The translations under genes and the position numbers were made by a program. A DNA stretch of 64,000 nucleotides from Cannabis sativa (taxonomy: Eukaryota; Streptophyta; Magnoliopsida; Rosales; Cannabaceae), in assembly GCF_029168945.1 (NCBI RefSeq), contig NC_083610.1, positions 49,927,429 to 49,991,428 on the forward strand, read 5' to 3'. This document shows positions 20,673-33,539 of this stretch, one piece after another. Within the stretch, counting starts at the first letter, position 1. Each line of letters opens with the position of its first letter. The notes under the pieces were generated by a model. That model searched no databases and was not told the origin of the DNA. It saw nothing but the letters and a program-made list of their open reading frames with translations.

Positions 20673-23600
20673 AAACTATGTTAGATTTAGTATTTTTTAT
20701 AACATATGTGATTATTTGTTATTTTCTGAACTTGTGTATGAATTTGAACCAAAACCTTACTTCTGTTTTATTGATGTGTTGTAGTGCCTATAACCCTCAT
20801 CCCATTCCACTCCTAGTTAATATCTTAGCAATTGAACTTGAAGTTATAAACTCCTTGTCAGAGTAATACTTCACATATGCTCATGATGGACTTTAAATTC
20901 CAGAAAGCAGGTAAGCTGGGAATTTTTCACTCTGAAGAGCAAATAGTTCATAACTCCATAAATCCTACTACTTCAAGCTTAGTTGAGAAGATAAGAGAAA
21001 GTGATTCCACTTCCTCAAGTTATACTTCACAACAAAATGAACCAGCAAGAACAACAATTAACAAACGAATAAGCAGTGATGCTTTAGTCTTCGAATCATG
21101 TGTGTTAGAGAATGATAAATCCATTTGGATTCTTGATTCTGGGTCTACAAACCATGTAAGTTGTTCATTGCAATTTCTTGAGAATTGGAATTATTTGAAA
21201 TCCGGAGAGTTGAAACTTAAGGTTGGTAATGGCGAAATGGTTTCGGTTAGAGCTAGAGGAAAAGCCAAACTCAAGTTTCAAAATAGAATTTTGGAATTAG
21301 ACAATATCTTATACATTCCAAATTTCAGTAGAAACTTGGTTTCTGTTTCATGCTTACAATTGCAACAATACAAATTAGATTTTTCAAGTTCTGGCTCTAC
21401 CATTTCTCGAAATGACATTAAGATTTGTGTTGCATCCATGGAACAGGGGCTTTATGTCCTTAGACCAAAAACACCATTTGCCTTACATAACGAACTTTTT
21501 AAAGTAGCTAAACCTAGAAACCACAAAAAGCAAAAGATCGATGATGATAATGAAACATATCTATGGCATTTACGTTTAGGTCATATAGGGTTTGATAGAC
21601 TCAATAGGCTAACCAAAGACGGTCCGTTAAAAAATGTCGTCTTAGGTGAACTGCCAGTATGCGAGTCCTGCCTGGAAGGAAAAATGACTAAACGTTCTTT
21701 CTCTGCAAAGGGGGAGCGTGCCAAACAACCCCTAGGGTTAGTGCATTCCGATGTCTGCGGACCTTTGAATGTAAAAGCCTGAGGTGGTTATGAGTATTTT
21801 GTAACTTTCATTGACGATTACTCTAGATATGGACATATTTACCTTATGCATAAGAAATCTGAAACATTTGCAAAGTTTCAGGAATTTCACGCATTGGCTC
21901 AAAACCAATTAGGTAAAACATTAAAGATCTTGCGAACTGATAGGGGTGGAGAATATATGGATATGCAGTTCATAGATCATTTAATTGAACTTGGAATTGA
22001 ATCCCAATTAACTGCCCCTAGCACTCCACAAAGAAATGGAGTTGCGTAAAGACGGAATCGCACGCTTTTGGAAATGGTTAGGTCCATGCTTAGTTTTTCA
22101 ACTCTACCTACGTCCTTCTGGGGATATGCAATTCAGATGGCAACCGACATTTTAAATGTTGTTCTATCTAAATCAATCCCTAAGACACCTTTAGAACTAT
22201 GGATTGGTCGTACACCTAGTTTACGCCATTACAGAATCTGGGGGTGCCGTACTCATGTCTTAAGAAAGAAAGACTGCAAACTTGAGTCACGAACTGAAGT
22301 TTGCATGTTTGTCAGAAATTCTAAAGAGACTAGGGGTGGACTATTTTATAGTCGCAAGGATGATAAAGTGTTTGTTTCCACAAATGCCACTTTCCTTGAA
22401 GATGACTATATTAAGAATTTCAAATCACAAAGTAAAGTAGTGTTGGAGGAAATGCTTTCAGATATAAGTCCTTTCAATGTTCCGTCCTCTTCCACTCAAG
22501 AAGAGGACAATCCCACCCCCTTAGTCGAACCAACTGAGAAATCTACTACTAAAGTTTCTGTTCAGAAGATCACCGCTCCTCGTCGTAGTGGGAGGGTTTC
22601 AACAAAACCAGCTCGTTATGGCTTGGATGGTGAAATCAATATGGTCGTTGGTGACGGTATTGAAGACGATCCATTAACCTATAAACAGGAAATGGTTAGT
22701 CCGCAACGGAAACGATGGTCGGCCGGCATGGATTCAGAAATGGATTCCATGAAAAAGAACAAAGTCTAGGAATATGTAGACGCACCTGACGACTATCATC
22801 CGATAGGATGCAAGTGGGTTTACAAGAAGAAAAGAGGAGCTGGAGGCGAAGTCAAAACTTTTAAAGCTAGACTTGTAGCCAATGGCTATACCCAAAGAGA
22901 AGGCGTGGACTATGAGGAAAATTTTAGTCCTGTTGCCATGCTCAAATCCATCCGAATTCTTCTCTCCATAGTTGCTACTTTCGATTATAAAATCTGGCAA
23001 ATGGATGTCAAGACTGTCTTCCTTAATGGGGTACTTGAAGAAACCATCTATATGGAGCAACCAGAAGGCTATGTTCTTCCAGGACAGGAAAAGAAGGTTT
23101 GCAAATTAAATAGGTCTATCTATGGACTTAAGCAAGCTTCTCGCTCATGGAATAAAAGGTTTGATGAAATCATCAAGACATACGGCTTTCTTCAGAATGA
23201 AGATGAACCTTGTGTTTACCAACTCAAGGAAGACCAAGTAGTAGTATTTCTGGTCCTTTATGTTGATGACATTTTGATTATTGGAAACAATATCAAGAAA
23301 ATGACTCACATCAAGGAATGACTTAACACTCAGTTCGATATGAAAGATTTGGGTGAAGCAGCCTATGTTCTTGGTATTCAGATTATCAGAAACCGGAAGA
23401 ACAGATCTCTTGCTCTCTCTCAAACAACCTACATTGACAAAGTTTTAGAGAGATTCTCCATGAACAACACCAATGGGGCAAACATACCTTCTAGATATGG
23501 TATTCGTCTATCTAAGGAACAGTCTCCGACTGATCCTCAAGAGATAGAGGACATGGCAAAAATTCCTTATGCTTCTGCAGTTGGAAGTCTAATGTATGCA

Positions 23601-25483
23601 ATTTTATGCACTAGACTTGACATCTGCTATGCAGTTCGAATCGTGAGCAGGTATCAGTCAAATCCAGGACAACAACATTGGAATGCGGTTAAGTATATTC
23701 TGAAATACTTAAAGTGTACAAGAGATCTGGGATGGTGCTTTAAATCCCATAGGCTATACTGATTCAGATTTCCAGGCATGTCTTGAAGACAGGAAATCCA
23801 CATCTGGGATGGTGTTTACTCTTGGGGGTGGAGCAGTGGTTTGGAGAAGTGCAAAACAAACCGCGATATCGGACTCGACGATGGAAGCCGAATACATAGC
23901 CGGCGAAGCTACTAAAGAACTTGTACGGCTAAGAAAGTTCTTCACCAGTATCGGTGTCATGCCTGGAATGGAAAAGCCTCTGGTCCTACTTTGTGATAAT
24001 AATGGAGCAATAGCCAACTGTAAGGAACCTCGAAGCCATAAGAGAAGCAAACACATTGAAAGGAAGTATCACATTATCAGAGAATATGTGGCAAGAGGGG
24101 ATTTACTAAATGAGAAAGTGGACACAGAGGATAACCTAGCTGATCCATTCACCAAAGTCTTGGCCGTGACTGCATTTGAAAAGCACCGTCAGAATTTAGG
24201 ATTAATTGATATGTACTGATTAGTTTTATATTAGTGCAAGTGGGAGTTTGTTGGGTTTTATGCCCTAAATAAATCTCCATTTCAATGTAATATATTTTAT
24301 TCAACATCAATAAAGAAACAGAAGTATTTTTCATTCATTTGTGTATGTTTTGGTTCACCTTATCAATTGCTTGTCAATTTGATTTATAAATTCATCTGAA
24401 ACCCTTTTCACATACTTGATCCTGTTTATTGTGTTGTCAACACTTTGGAAAGTAAACATGACTATGTGAATAAAGTTTCCTAGATTTATCAGACACAGGG
24501 TTTTACTGATATGATAATCTACAACAGAGTTTACTTGCATATGGAGAAATGCTATGTTCTTTCCAGAGCATTAGTTAAAGTAAAGCTCAGGTTGGATGCA
24601 TGGAGTATGCATCGGAAGGGACCGATATTGAACTTTGACTTAGATTTATTAAACTTACCGTAATATCTATTCAAGTCAATATCGCCTAGTTGATCTTAGA
24701 TCAAATGATCTTAATCCTGTTATGATTAGGCTCAATCTCGAGAGGCTATTCGTGTTCTTTGATTTGTTAGTTAAGCCTACTTTTAGGTCAGGGTGATACG
24801 TACATTTTGGGAACACGGTAGTGCAATTGAGTGGGAGCGCTAACATAAATATGGAATCTATAGCTTCTATCTGGCGAATAGTAAGTAAAGGATGATATCC
24901 TTCGAGCTTGACCAAACAAAAATAAATGGTGGAGTACTCATTTCACATAAGCTGAAATATCATTTATACGGGGTTACGTGTTTTAAGGATAAAATACATA
25001 GTAGGGTGTAACAGTAATCTAATCCCTTTACAGTGTAGATCATTCATATAGAGGATCATTGATCAAATTAGGATTATAACAATGGATAACTAATGATGTG
25101 TCTATATGGTAGAACATATAGAGCATTCTATATACTGAGAGTGCAATTCTAAGTTTTATGCTTGGATTCAACGAAGAATTAATAAGTCAGTGAATTTAGG
25201 TTATAAATTCTTGATCTGCTTATTGGAAGCTCGGTTATATAGAACCATGGTCCCCCCACTAGTTGAGATAATATTGCTTGTAAGACTCATATAATTGGTT
25301 TTGATTAATCAATTATAATTCTCAAACTAAGTAAGGGTGAAATTGTAAAGAAAGAGTTTTAGGGGCATATTTGTTAATTATGATACTTTGTATGGTTCAA
25401 TTAATAAATATGATAAATGACAATATTATTTAATAATTATTTATAGTTATTAAATAATTAGAATTGGCATTTAAATGGTTGAA
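20664..25483 (+). repeat. Tandem duplication, unit 2 (4820 bp)
   Basis: Direct repeat of 15842-20663. The two-base length difference is explained by one extra T near 20695 and a 3-bp loss near 23901. The downstream boundary is TTAGAAAAT at 25484-25492, after which the LTR continues normally. Confidence 0.95.
20877..24219 (+). pseudogene. Copia polyprotein, copy 2: PR-INT-RT-RNase H, no Gag
   Basis: Near-duplicate of copy 1, with the same domain order and the same lesions: stops at 21780 (TGA), 22767 (TAG) and 23319 (TGA), and the frameshift near 23755. It has one additional stop, TAA at 22047-22049, exactly where copy 1 encodes the glutamate of the integrase NGVAERRNR motif. It also carries a second small cluster of changes at 23899-23925 in RNase H (IAGEATKELVRL against IAAAEATKELVWL). 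Other protein differences are Arg to Gly near codon 110 and Ala to Thr in the linker before RT. It cannot make active enzyme. Confidence 0.95.
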
Positions 25484-26072
25484 TTAGAAAATTGACGTTT
25501 TTGAGAAAATCCGATGCAAAAATGATAAAACTGCAAAATTGCCAAGGGCCGGCCACTTTTATAGCATTTATCATCTGATATTTTCATTATTTTAATGCCA
25601 AATAATTCAAATCTAACCCTAGTGGAATGCTATAAATAGATAGTGAAGGCTTCAGGAAAATTACACTTTTCATTCAGAGAAAAACCTGAGCCTTCTCTCT
25701 CTAAACCCTAGACGCCCACTCTCTCTCTATCTTCTTCCTTGAGATTTTTAAATACTTAGTGATTAGAGTAGTGCCCACACACAGCAAGTGATACCTCAAT
25801 CATAGTGAGGAAGATCGTGAGGAAAGACTTTCAGCAAGGAGTTTCAGCACTAAAGAAGGAGAGAAAGAGATCCAGGTTCAGATCTTGATAATACTCTGCG
25901 ACAGAAAGGATACAAGGGTTAGAGATCTGAATGGAAGGAGACATTTAATTCCGCTGCACCCAATGTTACTTTATATATGTTTATTTCGTAATCATTTTAG
26001 AAGTTCATATTTAGGGTGTTAATCAACATACTTGTGAGTAGATCTAAGATCCTTGTAAAATAATTTCCAACA
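24249..26072 (+). repeat. Copia 3' LTR, 1824 bp
   Basis: TGTTGGG...CCAACA, preceded by a polypurine tract (24237-24248) and followed by GCTCC. Compared with the 5' LTR it lacks 32 bp near 25325 and about 27 bp near 25539, the latter between ATTG repeats. TATA box at 25631-25638. Confidence 0.95.
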
Positions 26073-26420
26073 GCTCCTTCGCAATCATCTATTGCCCAGA
26101 TCTCCAGCCCTCGTCGAACACGAACAGTCAAGAAACACCAGTCGTCGGAGGAGGGTAAGGCACCGACGAGTGAAAGAAAAGGAGTAAGGAAAGAGATAAT
26201 GGACCATTGCGCGACTATGAAGGTGTTTCGAGTTGAGATCCGAAGCTCCTTCCCATTCGCCCACTGCCCATAGCTCCAGCCCGCCCGCTATCGTTCCCAA
26301 TTTTGTTTGTCCTAGTGTGTTCTGTTCTACTCAACAGTGACGAGAAAGAGATGAAAAAGTCTGAAAAAATAAATTAGGGCTTTGATGCTAAGGAAGAGAG
26401 AGAGAGAGAGAGAGAGAGAG

Positions 26421-26465
<45 letters not shown>

Positions 26466-26494
26466 ATGGTGAGGTCATGGCAGGGCTTGGATGC
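26073..26494. other. Internal sequence of the split inverted-repeat element
   Basis: No gene. It holds a diverged direct repeat: GCTCCTTCGCAATC...GATCTCCAGCCC at 26073 and GCTCCTTCCCATTC...TAGCTCCAGCCC at 26243, 170 bp apart. It also holds an interrupted (GA)n tract at 26394-26461 with an ACACACAG interruption. Confidence 0.6.
26394..26461. repeat. (GA)n microsatellite, interrupted
   Basis: Two GA runs separated by ACACACAG. Confidence 0.95.
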
Positions 26495-26729
26495 GTGAAG
26501 AAGACGAAGTAGAACAAAAAAAATATATTTTTATAATTTTAATTAAATTTTTTAGTTTTTAATTTATTTTAATTTTTTTTAGTTAAATTATTATTTAGAC
26601 CAATTAAAAATTGACACGTGGCATTTTATTTGTGTTTACGGTTCAGTTAAGTTGGGGACCAACGGACTTACAGAAAATGTGACTTTGGGGACTATTACCG
26701 CCAATTTTTGAGGTTAGAGATTAATCTGT
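26495..26729 (-). repeat. Right arm of the split inverted-repeat DNA element
   Basis: Reverse complement gives CAGATTAATCTCTAACCTC, AATAGTCCCCAAAGTCACA, GGTCCCCAACTTAACTGA and CACGTGTCAATTTTTAATTG, matching 9496-9765 with scattered changes. The outermost 30 bp or so present on the left are not found here. Confidence 0.75.
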
Positions 26730-27566
<837 letters not shown>

Positions 27567-27800
27567 CACTACTTGAAAAATGGCTTTCAGTGACTTCCAT
27601 TGAGAGACTCTAAACCTATTCAGTGACCTTTCACTGCGCGTCACTATTGTGGCTGACTGGAAAGACAGTATTTAGTGACTCTTCAGTGTGGATCACTAAA
27701 CCCTTTTAGAATCTCTCAATGCACGTCACTGTAAGCTTTTAGAGTCATGCACTGTCAGACTATAAAAGTAGCAACAACATGCTATAAAAGCCTTTTTGCT
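27567..27800 (+). mobile_element. 5' end of a CACTA (En/Spm-type) element
   Basis: Begins CACTACTTGAAAAATGG and is followed by a dense set of short subterminal motifs (CAGTGAC, GTGACTCTTCAGTG, GCGCGTCACT, GCACGTCACT), the usual binding region for the CACTA accessory protein. The opposite end is not recognised in the window. A gypsy LTR begins at 27821, so the element was probably cut short. Confidence 0.65.
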
Positions 27801-27820
27801 TTGGTTTTTTAGTGACATAT

Positions 27821-28990
27821 TGTAAAGACCGCATAGTTTAAATTTAGAAAATACCATATAATTAGGGTTTAGTTATGAAAATTATTTATTGATATTTAAA
27901 TAATTATTTATGTTGATTTATTTGAATTCAGAATGCATTTTTATGTCATATAGTGGAATTTCATAATTTTTACATTTTCGGTGCCCGACAACATGTGACG
28001 CGGTGTATGGCTCATTATAATCACAATTTAATATTTTAGTATAGCGGGGCGGTATGGTTAGACATTGGGAATGTCGGGATTGGTCGGGAATTTAGAGTTT
28101 CCCAAAATACCCTTAGTACTCTTTAAATTAGTTTGGTGTGGGCAAGGGCATTTTGGTCTTTTTGCCCCTTTTGGTGTTTTGTCTTTATATGAATCAATTA
28201 AATGAATTGATGTTGATATGTTTAATTGTTTTTGCTGAAGTAATGTATCAAAACCATTTTATCTCTCATTTTTACAAAATTAGAAAAAAAAAAAAAAACT
28301 AGAAAAGATCACTCCTTTTCCTCTCACTCTCTCTTTCTCTCTTTCGGCCATCCTAGAACCAGCTAGGGTTCTTGTGTTTGCTTCCTCAATTCCTTGTTTT
28401 CAGCAGCTTATTGTATAATCCAAGACAATGTATGATTTATAGGAACCTCCTCTTTTAGTTTCTTGAGTTTTAAGAAAAAGAAATTTTGCATGCTTTGAGT
28501 TTATGCTTGCTATGGTTTTTGTGGTTAATTGTTGTTGTGTTCAGAGGTTAATGCATGTTTGTTTGAGTGGATTCAAGTTGGTTTTGTTGCTAGTTAGTTG
28601 GATTTAACCTTATGTAAAGCTTTGAAATCAAAATCTTGAATTTCAATGGTGAAATGTTGAATTAGCTGTTGTGGTTGTTGTTTGTGTTTGGGTTTGTTTT
28701 CTGGTGTTATATTATGGTTATATATGGTGAAATTCAGCAGGTTTTAATAGCTAGTTTGTGGGATGAGCAAGCTTTGAGTTTTTGAACTCAAGCTTGACTC
28801 ATCAATGGTGATTTTTGTTATGGTGCATGAAGCTGTGTTTTATTGCTTTGTTATTGACCTCTAGGATGTTTAGAACAGGTCTGGAAAGTTTGGAGTGGAT
28901 TGGGGTTGAATTGATTGAGATATGGAATTTTGGAAAATCGGTGTTCAATGGTGTCCTCATAAATTGCGATTTTTTGGGTTTTTTCGCCAA
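27821..28990 (+). repeat. Truncated gypsy-type LTR
   Basis: Starts TGTAAAGACCGCATAG, parallel to TGTAATGACTGCATG at 41229. Several blocks are shared with that LTR: a CGACAACATGTGACG-like segment near 27990, the AGCGGGGCGGTAT/AGCGGGGTATT block, and an inverted repeat CAAGCTTTGAGTT/AACTCAAGCTTG near 28769-28797 followed by CAATGGTG. The 3' part is absent; sequence becomes a 15-bp tandem repeat near 29030. A 62-76 codon frame here is not a gene. Confidence 0.55.
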
Positions 28991-29031
28991 AATCCAATTT
29001 TTTCATGGGATTGTTTCCCAAAATTCAATTT

Positions 29032-29130
29032 TTCCAATTTAAAATTTTTCCAATTTGAAATATTTCCAATTTGAAATATTTCCAATTTTAAATATTTCAA
29101 TTATTAAATATTTCTATTTTGGAATATTTC
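29032..29130. repeat. Tandem repeat, about 15-16 bp period, six units
   Basis: Units related to TTTCCAATTTGAAATA, degenerating toward the right end. Confidence 0.8.
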
Positions 29131-29190
29131 CTATTATGGTAAGATTTAAAAATTTATTAACTTCTTTAATATTTATATATTGGGTGACTA

Positions 29191-30117
29191 TTCAATGGTT
29201 ACATTTTTATTGTGCCTATATGGTTATATTTTTCTTTAACCTGTAATAGCAGGTTACTAATAGGTAGACTTTCTTTTTTTAGATTTAATTAATTATAATT
29301 AACTATTTTCTTAAAATAATTAATTAAATAGACATTCCTTTTTTAGAATTATTTAATTATAATTAACTATTTTCTTAAAATAATTAATTAAATATTTAAC
29401 AAGACCTCTTTTAGCAATTAATATTTATATTTAAATCATTACGTGAATTATTTTAATAATTAAGTCATTTAATTATAATATTTACAATAAAATTTATTTT
29501 TTTTACAAAAATTAAACTTCTTTTGACACAAATTAAAATTCTCTTCTTATAATAAATTTTCAAATAATTAATTATTTTTAAATGATATTTAATTATTTTG
29601 TTACAATTATATGAACTAAGTATGAGACCTCAAGCTAATCAATTGATAAAAAGTGCAGTCACTTTTTCTCTAAAATATCCTTCAACTTATATCATTTTTT
29701 ACTTTTTTAAATATTTAAATAAAAAAATTAAATAATTAAGTGTAATAATTTAAAATTAAGATTACAAGTATAATAAAATTTAAATTATGAATTTACATGT
29801 GTATAATTTTAAATTATAAAAAGTTTTGCTATAAAATTTTAAATAATTTAAGTATAAAAAAATAAATTGCTAAAAGATCCTTATATAGTAATAAATTGCA
29901 AAAAATTAATTAATAATTATAATTAATTTAATTTTAAAATATAATTAATCTTAATTAAAGTTTTATAAGGAAATAAATGATTAGGTTACTTTCAGGTTAC
30001 AAGTTATTTATTATTTATTTTTATTTAATTTCCAAATTAATCACAACCATTTAATAGTAATCCAATGGCTTAAAAAAATGTAACCATGATGGTTACAATA
30101 AAAATGTAACCATTGAA
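29191..30117. mobile_element. Putative small inverted-repeat element, 927 bp
   Basis: Left TTCAATGGTTACATTTTTAT and, 23 bases on, TGGTTATATTTTTC are matched inverted by the right end (TTCAATGGTTACATTTTTAT, TGGTTACATTTTTT) over about 50 bp. No target duplication is obvious, and the interior is very AT-rich with no gene. Superfamily unknown. Confidence 0.5.
29265..29392. repeat. 64-bp tandem duplication
   Basis: Two adjacent units starting TAGACTTTC and TAGACATTCC, sharing TTAATTATAATTAACTATTT and the following TTCTTAAAATAATTAATTAAA. Each unit can fold on itself. Confidence 0.85.
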
Positions 30118-33100
30118 ACCTCTTCCTTTATATATTATTTAATTATAAGATTAGATATTTTGATATTTAACATATTTTAAATTAAAGGATAACTTTGTCT
30201 TTTTATTTAAAATATTATATTAAAATTATCTTACATGACAAATTAAATACTTAATAAATTTAAAATTAACATAGATATTTTTATAGATACACTTACTATA
30301 ATATTTTCAAATTCAAAATTTGTTATTTTGTTAAATATTTAATTATTTATAAATTATAAGTTTAAAAATTATATTTTTCTATATATATCATTTTTTTCCT
30401 TAGTGGAAATTTATAAATCATATCTTAAATATTCAAATAACTTAGATATTTTGTAGAAATTTGAATATTGCTTAATTTGAGATATTTTGACTTATAATTA
30501 TGGTAATTATTATTTATTTATTATTTTATTCCTAAAATAATAATTATCTAAACAAATCTATTTTAAAATTGGTTTATTTTGTTATTTAAATTTATTAAAT
30601 TATAAGATCTGAAAGTGATATTGAAGATTCTTTCTTTCAAATCATTGATCTTATTTGATATTTAATTTAATTTGGTTCAAATAAACCTAGATATTTTAAA
30701 ATTAGTTTCTAATTTTAAGATTTTTGAGGTTTGTTTTTAACAACACTAAATTATCAAAAATTTATTTGGTTAGTTTAAGAATAATAATTTAATTATATTA
30801 ATATGTTATTTCACATCTGTTACATGGACAATGTTTGTTTATTTATTTTTATTGTTTATTAAATTTTTTTTTAACAAACCTATTATTTATTTGATCTAAA
30901 TTGCTATGATTAACTTGTTGACAGATCCAATGATCTGATTTTAATCATAGTCCAATTGTCAATAGATCTTATAAATAATTTGTAATAGGTAAATTTTGTA
31001 CTTCTTTCATCTATGTAAACCTAGTAACATGATAGGGCCCATCCAAATCATTTGACCTGTGTGAGCCTATATGTTTGCTATTGTGCTTAGATGCATATAA
31101 GAAGCCCATTTAAGTTTTTTTTTTTTTACTAAGTAAATGGACTAGGTTGCTAAAATAAAATTTGACATAAGTAATTTTATTTAGGCCCAATTAGATTTGG
31201 GCTTATTCAATGAATAACAATTGTTAATTTAAAGGTTAAATTCTTCTCTTTTGGGCCTTGTGTGAGAGTTGGAGGCCAATAGAAGTGGGTACGACATACT
31301 GAACCCATCTTCCCCTCACATGAACTACCCCAATTGTGAAGGCCCATTTGCCTTATTTAAATAATTGTATTAGGTTAATTATATTAGTCTAACCTAATTA
31401 AAATTGAATTAACAACATAATTAACTTTAAAAAAATATGAAATTTATTTTTCATTTAATATTTTAAAGTTGATTTTAGAAAAACACTTAGTTAATGATAT
31501 ATATTCTAGATACGTATTTCTATAGTAGTTATTATTTCTAATATTAAATAGGAAAATATTATTGATTGTGAAATTAATTATTTAATAATTAATTTTGGTA
31601 CAATCTAAGTTTAGTATATTTTTCTAGTATTAAACTAGAATTAATAATTAAGTTTTCTCTATACTTAATTATTTATTTCTTGAATTTAATACATTTAATT
31701 AAATTGAAAATTTCAATATCTAAGTTAATTTTCATCATGATACTTAAATATTGTTATTTTCATGTTATTTAATTAAAGTTGAAAATTATTTTAAGTTTGG
31801 AATCTTATTTCAGAATAACTTAAATTTGAATAATTTTCAAAATATATTTTATTTTATTTTATTAATCTTTTTCCCACAATTTCGAAATTGCATTTCTTTA
31901 ATGCAGAAATTTCGAATTTTATTTGAATAGATTAAATTTGAAAATTATTTATTTTGGACCAACTTAAATCAATGATTTTTTCATTTAATGATTAATTAAA
32001 ATAAATGAACTAAAATATATTATAATTAGAAATTGAATTAATTAGTCCATGAAAGTCTAGATAGATATTATCTGTTTTGCTTGAAGTATTTTTCTAGTGA
32101 TATTTAATTAAATAGAAAATTAATATTTAAGTTGATTTTTAATCATGATACTTAAATATTTGAAATTTTTCTTAAATATTTAATTAAATAGGAAAATTAT
32201 ACTTTTGTTGTAAATTAATTTTTATTAATTTTGGGCCAACATAAAATTAGAATAATTTTTTCAGGATTTATTTTTATTTTATTTTAAAGTATTTTCGAAA
32301 GTAGTATTCTTATACACTTCACTTTTCGAAATGCAATATATATTTATAGAAAATTAAATTTGAGTTGTAAATTAATTTAAATTAATTTTGAATCAACTTA
32401 AATTGCATATTTTTCTAAATATTTATGGAAATTATTACTAAGATGGAAATAATTCACGTTATTTTCATATCCATCTAAGTATAATTTATAAATATTACAT
32501 TAAAATTTATATTTAGAATTTTTCATTCTAAATTGGAAATTTTAATTAAATAAATTAAAATAAGTTTCAGAAGAAAATACAATTTTCATTAAATAATGAG
32601 CTTTATTATTAGGATATTCGATCTCCATTGTTGGTTTTACATAGCTATTATTTTAGTGAGTAATCCTCCCTAATGGAGGAACGTTCATTAGCAAGTTAGC
32701 ACCGTTTAATCTCGAAAGATAAGTAATCTTGTAAGGTTTTTATATAGTATTGAGCACCCTAATGGTGGCGACTGCATAAGACTTGCACGAATATGAAACA
32801 ATGGTGGAAGCTCATAAGATAGAATAGCCTTGACTCTCGCCTAAACGGGACAACGCGAATTCCAATCTTGATCGAATAAAAGGTTGCTAGAATGTTTATC
32901 ATTTTAGATGAGCTGACAACTCTATTCAATGGATGGTAGCTTTGACTCTCGCCTAAACGGGACACTGATATCAGTTTGTTGAAGACCTTGGAAATTATTT
33001 AGGATTGTATGTTTTAGTATTTTCACTTGTCATTCCTACTTGCTATATGTTTAATAATTTCTGAATTGTGTGTGAATTTATATTGAACCATGTTATTTTC

Positions 33101-33539
33101 TGTTATTAAATTGTAGTTTAATTTCGAATCTTCCATGTTGGTCTAACTTGGTTTGATTTTCTAATGAGATAAATCCCTAATGAGTTTTCACCATTAGACT
33201 AACATAATGGTGCTAGATCTCGAAAGATAAATATTGTATATGCAACATCTAGCTGTTCATCAATTGATGACACCTTAGACTAGTATTTTACAATATGAAA
33301 CAAGAAGATTGTATAAATAAGAATACTTTGACTCTCGCTAATCGGAGCATCGTTGGATTCTTATTTAAAACGAAATTATCCTAATTCCTCTTAGCTTATT
33401 CATTTCGAATTAGCTCAATGACATAGCATTGGATGAATGGTCTATAAATCATATAAAGTCATTCTATATTTTCTCTTAAGAAATTAAATGATGCATATGA
33501 TTATATTCCCGAAATTCTATCCCGAAATGATATAAATCC
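30118..33539 (+). other. Leader of an old copia copy, no gene
   Basis: AT-rich non-coding DNA. Its membership in the copia family is shown by blocks shared with the younger copy: 30917-31070 (GACAGATCCAATGATCTG, AACATGATAGGGCCCATCC) and 32595-33000 (GATATTCGATCTCCATTGTT, GAAACAATGGTGGAAGCTCA). The CTCGCC motif occurs at 32830, 32942 and, diverged, 33328. No 5' LTR was found upstream; it was lost, or the boundary lies in the disordered 28.9-30.1 kb zone. Confidence 0.7.
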
